From an uncultured Verrucomicrobiota bacterium (lineage in GTDB: Bacteria > Verrucomicrobiota > Verrucomicrobiia > Opitutales > Intestinicryptomonadaceae): a stretch of 38,073 bases of DNA. The stretch is from assembly GCA_949283955.1 (NCBI GenBank), contig CASDUP010000049.1, positions 1 through 38,073 on the forward strand, read 5' to 3'. How positions within the stretch are numbered: the first letter of the stretch is position 1; every line of letters starts with the position of its first letter. Below the pieces are notes generated by a model. The model was not told where the DNA came from. It did no database searches and worked only from the letters and a program-made list of their open reading frames with translations. This document shows, one piece after another, positions 26,467-33,452 of the stretch. Position numbers and translations under genes: made by a program.

Positions 26467-26703
26467 CTACTTCTTGAAAGATTTTTTTTTCTTATCAGAG
26501 AAATCTTTTCTTCTAGAAAGGGAGGCTTTGAAGTCGAATGGCAGTTCTATTTTACCGTTGGTGCGTTTTGCCTCTTCCAGAAGGGACTTTATGGACATGC
26601 GGATAATATCGGAAGCGTTCAAACGCCACCGTATCGCAAGCTCTTCCAAAAGTTGTCTATCCTCGGGATCGAGCCGTATTCCCATCGAAGATTTCCCGCT
26701 CAT
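26467..26703 (-). CDS. Small ribbon-helix-helix-like DNA-binding protein
   Basis: A putative transcriptional regulator of the CopG/ribbon-helix-helix type. The 78 residues begin with a strand (SMGIRLDPEDRQLLEELAIRW) followed by helices (NASDIIRMSIKSLLEEAKR), the standard fold order, and end with a basic Lys/Arg tail. GGGAG lies about 10 bases upstream of the ATG. It is transcribed away from a second protein of the same design across an 89-base control region. Either could act as antitoxin-like regulator, but no toxin-like gene is directly adjacent. Confidence 0.6.
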   Translation of the reverse strand: MSGKSSMGIRLDPEDRQLLEELAIRWRLNASDIIRMSIKSLLEEAKRTNGKIELPFDFKASLSRRKDFSDKKKKSFKK

Positions 26704-26722
26704 TTGCCGACTCTCCCATATT

Positions 26723-26742
26723 CCATTTAATTAGTCAAATGG
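26723..26742. promoter_or_regulatory. Possible operator: CCATTT/AAATGG inverted repeat
   Basis: CCATTT and AAATGG are separated by 8 bases in the spacer between two divergent regulator genes. The geometry suits a dimeric DNA-binding protein such as one of the two neighbours. Short length keeps confidence low. Confidence 0.3.
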
Positions 26743-26752
26743 TTTTAAAAAC

Positions 26753-26788
26753 TTGACAAGAATGATAAATGTGGCACAATGTGCTACA
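26753..26788 (+). promoter_or_regulatory. Promoter overlapped by a 19-bp palindrome
   Basis: A consensus TTGACA (26753-26758) is followed after 16 bases by CACAAT (26775-26780). The -10 lies inside TGTGGCACA-A-TGTGCTACA (26770-26788), a near-perfect 9+9 inverted repeat with one mismatch. Binding by a dimer there would block transcription, so autoregulation by the encoded regulator is likely. Confidence 0.55.
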
Positions 26789-26792
26789 CAAA

Positions 26793-27053
26793 ATGAAAAT
26801 TTTGATAGGCCAAGAAGATAGACGCGCGATCGATGAGTTGTCGAAGTTGCTCAAGCTATCAAAGCGGGACACTTTGAGGCTCGCATTTAAAATATTCGAT
26901 AAAAATAAGAGAAAATATTCTAAGAAAGAGGCAAAGCGCCCTTTAAAAAAAGGGTCGAATGCGGCAAAAGCGCATGAAATAATTAATACGCAAGCTCATA
27001 AGAATTCCAAGAGTTTTGAAAATAAAAATGACGAAATTTTGAGATGGGGTTAA
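26793..27053 (+). CDS. Second small ribbon-helix-helix-like regulator
   Basis: A probable DNA-binding protein, divergent from the similar one at 26467-26703. From this ATG it has 86 residues: MKILIGQEDRRAIDELSKLLK forms a strand and first helix, SKRDTLRLAFKIFDK the second helix, then a long Lys-rich tail. The start was chosen because the promoter -10 lies 13 bases upstream; this leaves almost no leader. An earlier in-frame ATG at 26769 would put eight extra residues inside the palindrome. The base composition is AT-rich. Not recognised beyond fold level. Confidence 0.6.
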   Translation: MKILIGQEDRRAIDELSKLLKLSKRDTLRLAFKIFDKNKRKYSKKEAKRPLKKGSNAAKAHEIINTQAHKNSKSFENKNDEILRWG

Positions 27054-27112
27054 CGGTGTGCAAAAAGGCGGATACCTTTCGGATTGTTTTTATTTGAATG
27101 CGAGGTGATGAC

Positions 27113-27556
27113 ATGGAAGATTTTATTTATGTTTTTGCATTTATTCTGCTATTGTTAATTAGTATATTGCTATATTTGTTGCCGTCGATAATAGCATTTG
27201 CAAGAAGGCATCATTATAGGTGGATTATTTTTTTTATAAATGTCTTTGCGTGCATAGGCGGAGTTAGCTGGATAGTCGCGATGGTTTGGGCGGTATGGCC
27301 TTCAGATACGGGGGTTTTGGATCCGGTGGTAAATGATCCTACTACAAACTCCAAAAAATCAAACAAGGTAATATATAACCGCTATGGCGAAAATTGCGCA
27401 ACTTTTATAGAGGCCAGCAATCCGAAATCGGAAGAAGCGGCCAAAGAAACAGAGTCCGGTGCGAATAAAGAAGTAATGAGTTTTTGTCCTCGTTGCGGCA
27501 AAAAGAATGAAGACTGTTCGTCGTACTGTAGAAACTGCGGTTCCAAACTTTGCTGA
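27113..27556 (+). CDS. Superinfection-immunity-like membrane protein with C-terminal zinc ribbon
   Basis: The N-terminal half resembles the Imm_superinfect membrane family, whose phage T4 member blocks DNA entry of superinfecting phage. Landmarks are YLLPSIIAFARRHHYRWIIF then FINVFACIGGVSWIVAMVWAVWPSD, in two hydrophobic segments. The C-terminal end is a zinc ribbon, CPRCGKK then CSSYCRNCGSKLC, with a Ser/Lys/Glu linker between. The 147-residue form starts at the ATG preceded by GAGGTG at a good distance; an earlier ATG would add five residues. Function in the cell is uncertain: homologues are common as chromosomal genes without phage context. Its codons are AT-rich relative to the window. 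Confidence 0.75.
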   Translation: MEDFIYVFAFILLLLISILLYLLPSIIAFARRHHYRWIIFFINVFACIGGVSWIVAMVWAVWPSDTGVLDPVVNDPTTNSKKSNKVIYNRYGENCATFIEASNPKSEEAAKETESGANKEVMSFCPRCGKKNEDCSSYCRNCGSKLC

Positions 27557-27615
27557 AGTTTTCCGATGTTAGTCTGTTAACAGATGACATCATAACCAAT
27601 AACACAGTGAATAAT

Positions 27616-27951
27616 ATGGAAAATAAAAATATATCTAATGGATGGGCTTATGCGGCAGTTGGCGTCACTATAGCAGGATGCTTAGACTTCAATCCTGTAA
27701 CCATAATGGGATACCTATTGAGTATATTTACAATAGTCGATGCGATACTGCTAAAGGACGAAAAAGTTCCCAACTCTCCGAGCTGGTTGTGGTTTTTAAT
27801 TCCCCCGGTGTATTATTACAAGCGCCAAAAGGTTTTAGGGCAATCTATGGCCCTATTTTACACTATTTTGATAACTTACCTGGCTTGGATTTTCATAAAC
27901 CTTATTAAAATGATTATTCTTCAATTAGCTATTGCACAAGCTTTAGAATGA
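27616..27951 (+). CDS. Small integral membrane protein of unknown function
   Basis: Not recognised. The 111 residues hold three or four hydrophobic segments: WAYAAVGVTIAGCLD, TIMGYLLSIFTIVDAIL, SWLWFLIPPVYYY and SMALFYTILITYLAWIFINL. Between segments 3 and 4 is a basic KRQKVLGQ loop. No ribosome-binding site of note is visible before the ATG. It lies 59 bases after the immunity-like gene and before a strong terminator, so the two may be one transcript. A bulky aromatic membrane interior and low GC set it apart from the surrounding housekeeping genes. Confidence 0.6.
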   Translation: MENKNISNGWAYAAVGVTIAGCLDFNPVTIMGYLLSIFTIVDAILLKDEKVPNSPSWLWFLIPPVYYYKRQKVLGQSMALFYTILITYLAWIFINLIKMIILQLAIAQALE

Positions 27952-27972
27952 ACCGTACTAACTGATAAGGAA

Positions 27973-28004
27973 ATGCCAGGGGTTTCTTCAAACCTCTGGC
28001 ATTT
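27973..28004 (+). terminator. Intrinsic terminator after the small membrane proteins
   Basis: A 13-bp stem, ATGCCAGGGGTTT/AAACCTCTGGCAT, has one G-T pair and a CTTC loop, then a run of T. Confidence 0.9.
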
Positions 28005-28037
28005 TCGATTGCCAATGTGTAAAGGAGAAATGTTTTC

Positions 28038-28484
28038 ATGATTTGTAAAAATTGCGGCACAAACTGTTCCAACGATGATGTATTTTGCGGAAATTGTGGG
28101 AACAAATTGGAAAGAGACAATGTTCAAGCCATTGTTTTACAGAATGCATCCCAGGATACGGCAGCCTTTTCAGGAATACCTGATAGTCAACCGGAGGACA
28201 CGTCATCTACATCGATGTACAAGGCTTCCTTCTATCTGCTGTATTCTCAATTTGCTTTTGCTTCCGTGGTTTATTTTATTAGTTTACTTTTGGGAGAGGA
28301 AAATGAGATCGCTAGTACTGCGTTGTGTGCAATTTGGATATTATTATCAAATCTCATATCTATAATATCCATAATACTTGGAGCTTGTTCGAAAAAAAAG
28401 GATGCCAGTTTGCCAATGATTGGCAATTGTATCTTTATGGGTTCAATGTGGTTTTTTATTTTAGTGTCATGTATTTTGTTATAG
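28038..28484 (+). CDS. Zinc-ribbon membrane protein of unknown function
   Basis: No function recognised. The 148 residues have an N-terminal zinc ribbon (CKNCGTNC at 3-10 and CGNCGNKL near 18-25). A Ser/Thr/Asp-rich linker (to about 60) follows, then three hydrophobic segments (ASFYLLYSQFAFASVVYFISLLLG; ALCAIWILLSNLISIISIILG; MIGNCIFMGSMWFFILVSCILL). The order is the mirror of the immunity-like protein, which has its ribbon at the C terminus. AAGGAG precedes the ATG by about 10 bases. A tiny ATG-TTT-TCA-TGA frame lies between them and overlaps the start by 4 bases. It stands alone between terminators. Confidence 0.7.
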   Translation: MICKNCGTNCSNDDVFCGNCGNKLERDNVQAIVLQNASQDTAAFSGIPDSQPEDTSSTSMYKASFYLLYSQFAFASVVYFISLLLGEENEIASTALCAIWILLSNLISIISIILGACSKKKDASLPMIGNCIFMGSMWFFILVSCILL

Positions 28485-28525
28485 CAAATCGATTGACACA
28501 GTTTTTCTCCTAGTCAAAGAGAATG

Positions 28526-28547
28526 GGCGAATTCTATTCGCTTTTTT
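28526..28547 (+). terminator. Intrinsic terminator of the 28038-28484 gene
   Basis: The stem GCGAAT TCT ATTCGC (six pairs, extended by a G-T) is followed by six T bases. Confidence 0.7.
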
Positions 28548-28786
28548 GGAAAATTCGCATTTATCCAGCGATTGCTTCGAAAAAAAAGAGAATTTTGCAA
28601 TCCGCAATCTAATTTTATTTATTTGGGTGTTTTCGTTTCTTCAAGTCGGGGAGAATGCGCCTTTTTGTGCGAAATTTTTAAATAGGCCAGGTTTTTGAAT
28701 TAAAAAATCCTCTCTATAAGAAGCGAGTTTGTCCGGGCATTTGCCCTCAGAATGACGTATTTTGTTCCCGCAAATAATAAGACTGT

Positions 28787-28815
28787 TTGACAATACCATC
28801 TTCATGTTCTATCCA
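28787..28815 (+). promoter_or_regulatory. Candidate promoter of the EIIA-ClC pair
   Basis: A perfect TTGACA is followed after 17 bases by TATCCA, a weak -10. The predicted start is only about 5 bases before the ATG, so the transcript would be nearly leaderless, consistent with the absence of a Shine-Dalgarno. Confidence 0.4.
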
Positions 28816-28826
28816 GTTTTCAAGTT

Positions 28827-29255
28827 ATGAGTGGTGTCTATTGCGCGGAACTGTCGGACGGCTTGTCCCAAGAAGAATGCTTGGGAGCGCTCTTCGACGC
28901 ACTAAAATCCGACATACCGCAAGACAAATTGCGGGAGATGATGGAGGCGGTTTATTTGCGAGAAGACATCTCCTCTACCTACGTCGGAAACGGTCTTGCC
29001 GTACCGCATGGAAGAGTCGACGACCTCGGGGGAACGTACATAGTCTTCGGAGTAAGCAAGGGAGGAGTGGATTGGCCCTCAGAGGAGAGCAAGGCGAATA
29101 TCGTGGCTCTCATTGGGATAGATAAGAGCGAGGTTTCAAAATATCTATCCATTCTTCAAAAGATAAGCAGATGGAAAAAACAAAACGCGGCGCTGTTTGA
29201 AAGCTGCAATTTTAACGCGATACGCGAGTCTGTTCGCGCGTCGATTCGAATTTAA
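28827..29255 (+). CDS. PTS EIIA type-2 (fructose/nitrogen) domain protein
   Basis: A phosphotransferase-system EIIA domain protein that would carry phosphate on a histidine or act as a regulatory sensor, like PtsN. The 142 residues contain the family segment REDISSTYVGNGLAVPHGRVDDLGG, with the phospho-acceptor at H61 in PHGR. ALIGIDKSEVSKYLSILQKISRWKK follows, the usual position of the second helix pair. There is no EIIB or EIIC beside it. The next gene is a ClC transporter starting 5 bases after, so the two are one transcript. This suggests EIIA may regulate the channel rather than transport sugar. Confidence 0.9.
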   Translation: MSGVYCAELSDGLSQEECLGALFDALKSDIPQDKLREMMEAVYLREDISSTYVGNGLAVPHGRVDDLGGTYIVFGVSKGGVDWPSEESKANIVALIGIDKSEVSKYLSILQKISRWKKQNAALFESCNFNAIRESVRASIRI

Positions 29256-29260
29256 AAAAA

Positions 29261-31012
29261 ATGTCCCGTTTCAAAAAAGTTCTTTTTGAGCTCGTTTTAA
29301 GGTTCAGGAAATACACGGGGTTGAAGGGGCGCGGAGGAGTTTATGTCTATGCCGCGCTTGTAGGTTCTTTTTCCGCCTTGATCGCTTCTATATTTCAGAA
29401 GTGCACTCAGTTCATACTTTCAATTTTGACCGACACCGATGGAGGGCATTTCGTAGAGACTTTTGAAAAAATAGAGCCGTGGCAGAGGATATTTTCTTTG
29501 GGAGTGGGAGGAGCCGTCTCCGGATTGATTTTGCTCTTTGCGTCAAAAAAAATAAAAAAGAAGGCGACCCCCTACATGGAGGCTGTGGCGATCGGAAACG
29601 GATACATTCCGATGAGATCGAATTTATTGAGGAGCCTTGCGGCCATTGTCACGATAGGCTCGGGAGCCTCGATAGGAAGGGAAGGTCCTCTTGTTCAGAC
29701 GGCCACGGTTTTTGCCTCGTGGTTTGGCAGAAAGATAAGAATGCCTTTGCCTAGGCTTAGGCTTTTCATAGCTTGCGCCGCCGCGGGAGGAATGTCGGCG
29801 GTGTTCCACACGCCTCTGGCGGGAGGATTGTTCGTGTGTGAAATTGTGATAGGAGTGATGTCTATAGATATTCTAGCTCCGCTATTAATCGCGAGTTGTT
29901 CCAGCTATGTGAGCATAATCGCCTTTTCCGACGCTAGTCCCCTTTACGAGATGTCGAATGCCCACTTGAGCCAGAGCACTACCGTGGCTTTATTCGCGCT
30001 TATTTTGGGGGTAATTAGTTCACTTCTTGCGAAGTTTTGGTTGGTGTTGCTCTCGAAAATGAGGGAAATATTAAACGGAAATTCCTATTTGCTGCCGCTG
30101 AGACTGACATTGGCGGGCGTGGCGGTGGGCTGCATAGCGATTTTTTATCCTGAAATAGTCGGAAATGGCGCGCACATAATACGGGGAATAGTGTCGGCGG
30201 ATTTCTCTTTGGAGCAAGTTTTCGTGTTGCTTTGCCTAAAGATTGTGGCGGTGGCTTTGTTTTTCGGAATGGGGGCGATAGGAGGCGTGCTAACTCCTAG
30301 TCTTACGATAGGAAGCATGACGGGATTTCTCTTTGCCCATGTTCTAATCATGCTGGGAATTCCTTTGTCGTCGGAGGAAATAATCGGATTTTCCCTGCTT
30401 GGAATGGCATCTTTCTTTACTACGGCAGCCGCGGCGCCCATCACTTCACTCTTGCTCGTGGTGGAATTCACCCTGGCGGGAAAAATGATTTTCCCACTCA
30501 CGATAGGAGTGCTGACTTCCTACTTCATTTCTAAAATAACGAAGGCAAAATCAATGTACGCCTCGGCGGTTTCGCGGAACGTTCTTCCGGAATTCAACAA
30601 GCCTATGGCAGAGGTGAAAATCGAAAATATATTTAGGAGAGGAGCCGACTCCGTCTTGCCGTCAGATAGATTTTCGAGCATATCGAAAAAATTTCTCAGA
30701 AATTCGGACGAGGTGATTTTTGTCGCTACAAAAACAAACAGATATGCAGGGGCTATTTTCAGATCCGACGTGATAGAATTTTTAAAGTCGGAATATTTAT
30801 CGGAAGTTATAGCGGAGGACATTGCGCGCACCGATATTCCCTCTCTTGCACCCGACGCCAACATTCTGGACGCTGTAAAAGAGTTTTCTTCGAGCGGCAG
30901 AGAGACTTTGCCCATCGTCGACAAATCCGGAAAATTTTGCGGAACCGTTTATAAAAGCGATATACTAACCGGATTTAGCGAGATTTTAAGGCGCGAAAAA
31001 GTAGCGGGTTAG
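29261..31012 (+). CDS. ClC-family chloride channel/antiporter with C-terminal CBS pair
   Basis: Moves chloride or other anions across the inner membrane. The 583 residues have the ClC core: GSGASIGREGP (133-143) with gating-type E141, SAVFHTPLAGGLFVCE (179-194), and the GAIGGVLTPS segment near the second ion site. There are roughly ten or more hydrophobic segments. The C-terminal part (about 450-583) is soluble and holds a CBS pair, a nucleotide-sensing module, with residues such as RFSSISKKFLRNSDEV and SGKFCGTVYKSDI. The Tyr of the ClC anion site cannot be placed by eye. Start ATG follows EIIA by 5 bases. Confidence 0.93.
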   Translation: MSRFKKVLFELVLRFRKYTGLKGRGGVYVYAALVGSFSALIASIFQKCTQFILSILTDTDGGHFVETFEKIEPWQRIFSLGVGGAVSGLILLFASKKIKKKATPYMEAVAIGNGYIPMRSNLLRSLAAIVTIGSGASIGREGPLVQTATVFASWFGRKIRMPLPRLRLFIACAAAGGMSAVFHTPLAGGLFVCEIVIGVMSIDILAPLLIASCSSYVSIIAFSDASPLYEMSNAHLSQSTTVALFALILGVISSLLAKFWLVLLSKMREILNGNSYLLPLRLTLAGVAVGCIAIFYPEIVGNGAHIIRGIVSADFSLEQVFVLLCLKIVAVALFFGMGAIGGVLTPSLTIGSMTGFLFAHVLIMLGIPLSSEEIIGFSLLGMASFFTTAAAAPITSLLLVVEFTLAGKMIFPLTIGVLTSYFISKITKAKSMYASAVSRNVLPEFNKPMAEVKIENIFRRGADSVLPSDRFSSISKKFLRNSDEVIFVATKTNRYAGAIFRSDVIEFLKSEYLSEVIAEDIARTDIPSLAPDANILDAVKEFSSSGRETLPIVDKSGKFCGTVYKSDILTGFSEILRREKVAG

Positions 31013-31610
31013 TTCCAGAAAACGATTCGAGTCTCAGCGGAGATTTTTCGTTTAGGGGAACGTATTTGAGTTTGGCTCGTCAGTTTCGTCTAAAACAATC
31101 ATTTTTAGCCGATTTTCGTAGAAGCTCGGGGTAGGGAGGCGATGAAACATCATGCTCTAAAATATTGCGAATATAGATCTCTCGGGAATACAGCTACATT
31201 TTTTCGGGAGCTTGTTTCGGGCGACTGTGGAAGGCGCGGTGCTGCAAGGTGAATAGTTTAGATTTGTTCTCGAGAAGGTTTTTTTCAGGCTCGGAAATTT
31301 TCCATAGACGATATTTCCGTCAGTTAGCGAATGTAATTTGATGAATTTTTAAAATACGTTTTGGAGAGGTCTATTAAAAACACACTGCTTTAAATGCTGT
31401 TGGAATTTGCATCCAACAGCGATTGGAGAAACATGCGAATATTTCCTAATGGGAAGGGGTGTCGGATTTTTTCTCAAGAAAAGAATTTTTTCTGTAAAAT
31501 CGGAATTGGATTTATTCCGAGTAGCGGCGTGAAAAATACCTGGCAAAATTTTTTCACTTCGATTTTTTCGGGAGGGGTACATTTTTAAATTTTCGTTTTT
31601 TCGACTTGCG
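31013..31610. other. Long intergenic region before the PEP-CTERM protease
   Basis: About 600 bases without a supportable gene; the short frames lack any recognisable feature and are rich in Phe and Lys. The only clear structure is a 9-bp perfect hairpin (31396-31420). GGAGGGG at 31571-31577 is too far from the protease start to be a ribosome site. Confidence 0.5.
31396..31420 (+). repeat. 9-bp perfect inverted repeat in the protease upstream region
   Basis: GCTGTTGGA and TCCAACAGC flank the loop ATTTGCA. No T-run follows, so an operator or an RNA hairpin in the leader are as likely as a terminator. Confidence 0.45.
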
Positions 31611-32669
31611 GTGCGCGCATATTTTGAAACAAAATTTCGCATCTTGCGTTTACAGTTGAAAATAAAAGCTCGTTTTTGTGCGTTATTGACATTTGTCTCG
31701 TGCGCGGCAGTCCTAATTAGGCCGGCTTGTGCCATGATTGTTTATGGGGAAACCAACCAAGACGCTTCAGTGGTTTACGACGGTTCGGCGATTTCTCCGG
31801 AATACTGCGTAGTTTACGTGGCGGGAGGTTCGGCGGTTTACTTGGGAAATGGCTGGTTCATCACGGCCAAACACCTAAATATAACTTCGTTTTCGTCTAT
31901 AACTCAAAACGGAATTTCTTCCACGGTGACGTACGTCGACAGCACTCTAAATTCAAAGTACGGGGTGGATCTTCAGATGTTTTATGTCGACGATCTATCC
32001 AGATTCGACTACCTCGAAAGCGCAAACATATCCGCCGATGTGTATGATTCCATTTCAAAGACAACTTACAGTTATATCACCACTTGGCCTTTCGGTCCTT
32101 TTGGGGGAGTAGAGTACGAATTGAAATGCAATTCCGGAACAGGCTTGACCCTCGTGGGGTACGGCTACGGGAGAAGTTCAGAGAGCGGACTTTACGACGA
32201 AACTGTAAATTCGGATGAGACGCGCGGTGTCGCCCGTTCCGGAACAGCTACTTTGCTCGGATACACCACTTTAAAAGATGCAGAATGCTTTGTGACGATG
32301 GCGGAGGCGATAGATGGCTCGGCGCAAGCGCAAAGCGGAGATTCAGGGGGAGGAATGTTCCACTTGTACGGAGACGAGTGGTATCTTGTTGGAGTGGCTA
32401 TAAACGTTTCTATATCGGACTCGATGGCCGTTTTTGGTTCCCTTTATGATGCGGAGTTGGTATATGGAGAAGACGGAGTCTCCGTCAGTGTGGATACTTC
32501 TAATTTAACGAAGAACTCGTACACATACGCTGTCAGTCTCAAAGCTTATATGGACGATATTTCAAAGATTATCGAAACCCCAATTCCCGAGCCATCTACT
32601 TGCGCTGCAATAGCCGGAACTTTGGTTTTATGTTTTGCCATCTATTGCAGAAGAAACAGGGTTGTTTAG
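31611..32669 (+). CDS. Secreted trypsin-like serine protease with PEP-CTERM signal
   Basis: A probable chymotrypsin-fold protease exported to and sorted at the cell envelope. The catalytic triad is visible: H88 in WFITAKHLN, D120 in GVDLQM, S245 in QSGDSGGGM. A signal peptide (about residues 16-41, LKIKARFCALLTFVSCAAVLIRPACA) precedes the mature part. The C terminus (326-352) is PEPSTCAAIAG, a hydrophobic segment and CRRNR, the PEP-CTERM sorting signal recognised by an exosortase. The start is uncertain: a GTG is taken here, and a TTG at 31656 gives a cleaner signal peptide. No exosortase or EPS gene is in the window. Confidence 0.87.
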   Translation: MRAYFETKFRILRLQLKIKARFCALLTFVSCAAVLIRPACAMIVYGETNQDASVVYDGSAISPEYCVVYVAGGSAVYLGNGWFITAKHLNITSFSSITQNGISSTVTYVDSTLNSKYGVDLQMFYVDDLSRFDYLESANISADVYDSISKTTYSYITTWPFGPFGGVEYELKCNSGTGLTLVGYGYGRSSESGLYDETVNSDETRGVARSGTATLLGYTTLKDAECFVTMAEAIDGSAQAQSGDSGGGMFHLYGDEWYLVGVAINVSISDSMAVFGSLYDAELVYGEDGVSVSVDTSNLTKNSYTYAVSLKAYMDDISKIIETPIPEPSTCAAIAGTLVLCFAIYCRRNRVV

Positions 32670-32871
32670 CGCTTGAGGCAGTTTTTCTGAGGTTTTCTTC
32701 CATATCGCGGCGAACTTATCTTCAACGGCTAAAATGAAAGTCGGCGCTTGTGCCATTGGGGTTTTTGGCGCGCGCAATTTCGAAAGGGCTAGCAGTTTTT
32801 TCCCTCGGAAACTTTTGTTCGCTTAGGCGCAAAATTCACCGCTCAAAACGCGGAAACAAAAACTTAGAATG

Positions 32872-32944
32872 TCGGGCCGCCGAGGTTCGAACTCGGGACC
32901 TCCTGCACCCCATGCAGGCGCGCTACCAACTGCGCTACGGCCCG
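32872..32944 (-). tRNA. tRNA-Pro (anticodon GGG)
   Basis: The minus strand folds as a full cloverleaf: acceptor CGGGCCG/CGGCCCG, D stem GCGC/GCGC with AGTTGGTA, anticodon stem CCTGC/GCAGG around ATGGGGT (anticodon GGG), T stem CCGAG/CTCGG around TTCGAAC, and discriminator A. C1-G72 is characteristic of proline tRNAs. The CCA end is not encoded. Confidence 0.96.
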
Positions 32945-32961
32945 AAATTTTTAAAAGGCGC

Positions 32962-32989
32962 AATGTAGTCGGCTTTTTTCTTTTATCAA
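32962..32989 (-). promoter_or_regulatory. Promoter of tRNA-Pro
   Basis: On the minus strand TTGATA is followed after 16 bases by TACATT (4/6). Transcription would start about 10 bases before the mature 5' end. Confidence 0.55.
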
Positions 32990-33008
32990 GCTTTTTTTGT
33001 CGGGGGCT

Positions 33009-33449
33009 TTAAATGTATATTATCTCAAAATTCGCGATGTAGGGAAGATATCGGGCAAGCGTTCCCTCTATCAATTCCCTGTTTCTTTCAAATGCCTCTT
33101 CGCTTTTTGAGGTAAAATTTTTCCCTCCGTCAAGAGAGGCCTTCCCGAGTCCCGATACTACCAAAATTCCCCTATCTCCCCCGGCAAGGCGCTTTGCTGC
33201 AGTTGAGATTTTTGGCAGTTCAAAGAGAGGATCGAAAAATCTTTCGGAAAATTCCACGGTCTCCACTCTAGCGTTCGAATCGTACATGGACAAAATTCTT
33301 TTCGCAAATTCCCCAAGCGAGACAAGCTCCACTTCTTCCGAAAGCGCGGCATTTATTCCCATGCTCGCTTGAAAATATATATCGCCGCCAAACGGAAAAT
33401 TTTTCGCAAAAATTCCGTTTAGAAGGCGCATTTTCTTTTCCAAGGTCAT
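33009..33449 (-). CDS. Unknown protein downstream of a DEDD exonuclease
   Basis: Not recognised. The 146 residues have no signal peptide, membrane segment, cysteine motif or obvious repeat. The pattern is a mixed alpha/beta one (VETVEFSERFFDPLFELPKIST, then GGDRGILVVSGLGKASLDGG, then a charged helix ending NFEIIYI). The start lies 3 bases after the exonuclease stop, so it is almost certainly co-translated with it and could be a partner. The conserved-looking GILVVSGLGKASLDGGKNF segment may be a ligand loop; that is inference only. An internal ATG six codons on is an alternative start. Confidence 0.65.
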   Translation of the reverse strand: MTLEKKMRLLNGIFAKNFPFGGDIYFQASMGINAALSEEVELVSLGEFAKRILSMYDSNARVETVEFSERFFDPLFELPKISTAAKRLAGGDRGILVVSGLGKASLDGGKNFTSKSEEAFERNRELIEGTLARYLPYIANFEIIYI

Positions 33450-33452
33450 ATA

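Larger units (their letters stand above)
28485..28826. other. Intergenic region with terminator and promoter, otherwise empty
   Basis: This spacer of about 340 bases is AT-rich and holds no convincing gene. It contains an intrinsic terminator (28526-28547) and a candidate promoter for the EIIA gene (28787-28815). Confidence 0.6.

Noticed and set aside
26771..26785. Sigma-54 promoter resemblance (TGGCAC then TGC)
   Set aside because: The GG and GC dinucleotides are 8 rather than 10 bases apart; the palindrome and a -35/-10 promoter explain the segment better.
31394..31588. 64-residue open frame upstream of the protease
   Set aside because: No ribosome site, no domain, and it covers the hairpin; likely chance.
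32750..32968. Open frame across the tRNA-Pro gene
   Set aside because: Part of it is the tRNA itself; no domain or ribosome site.
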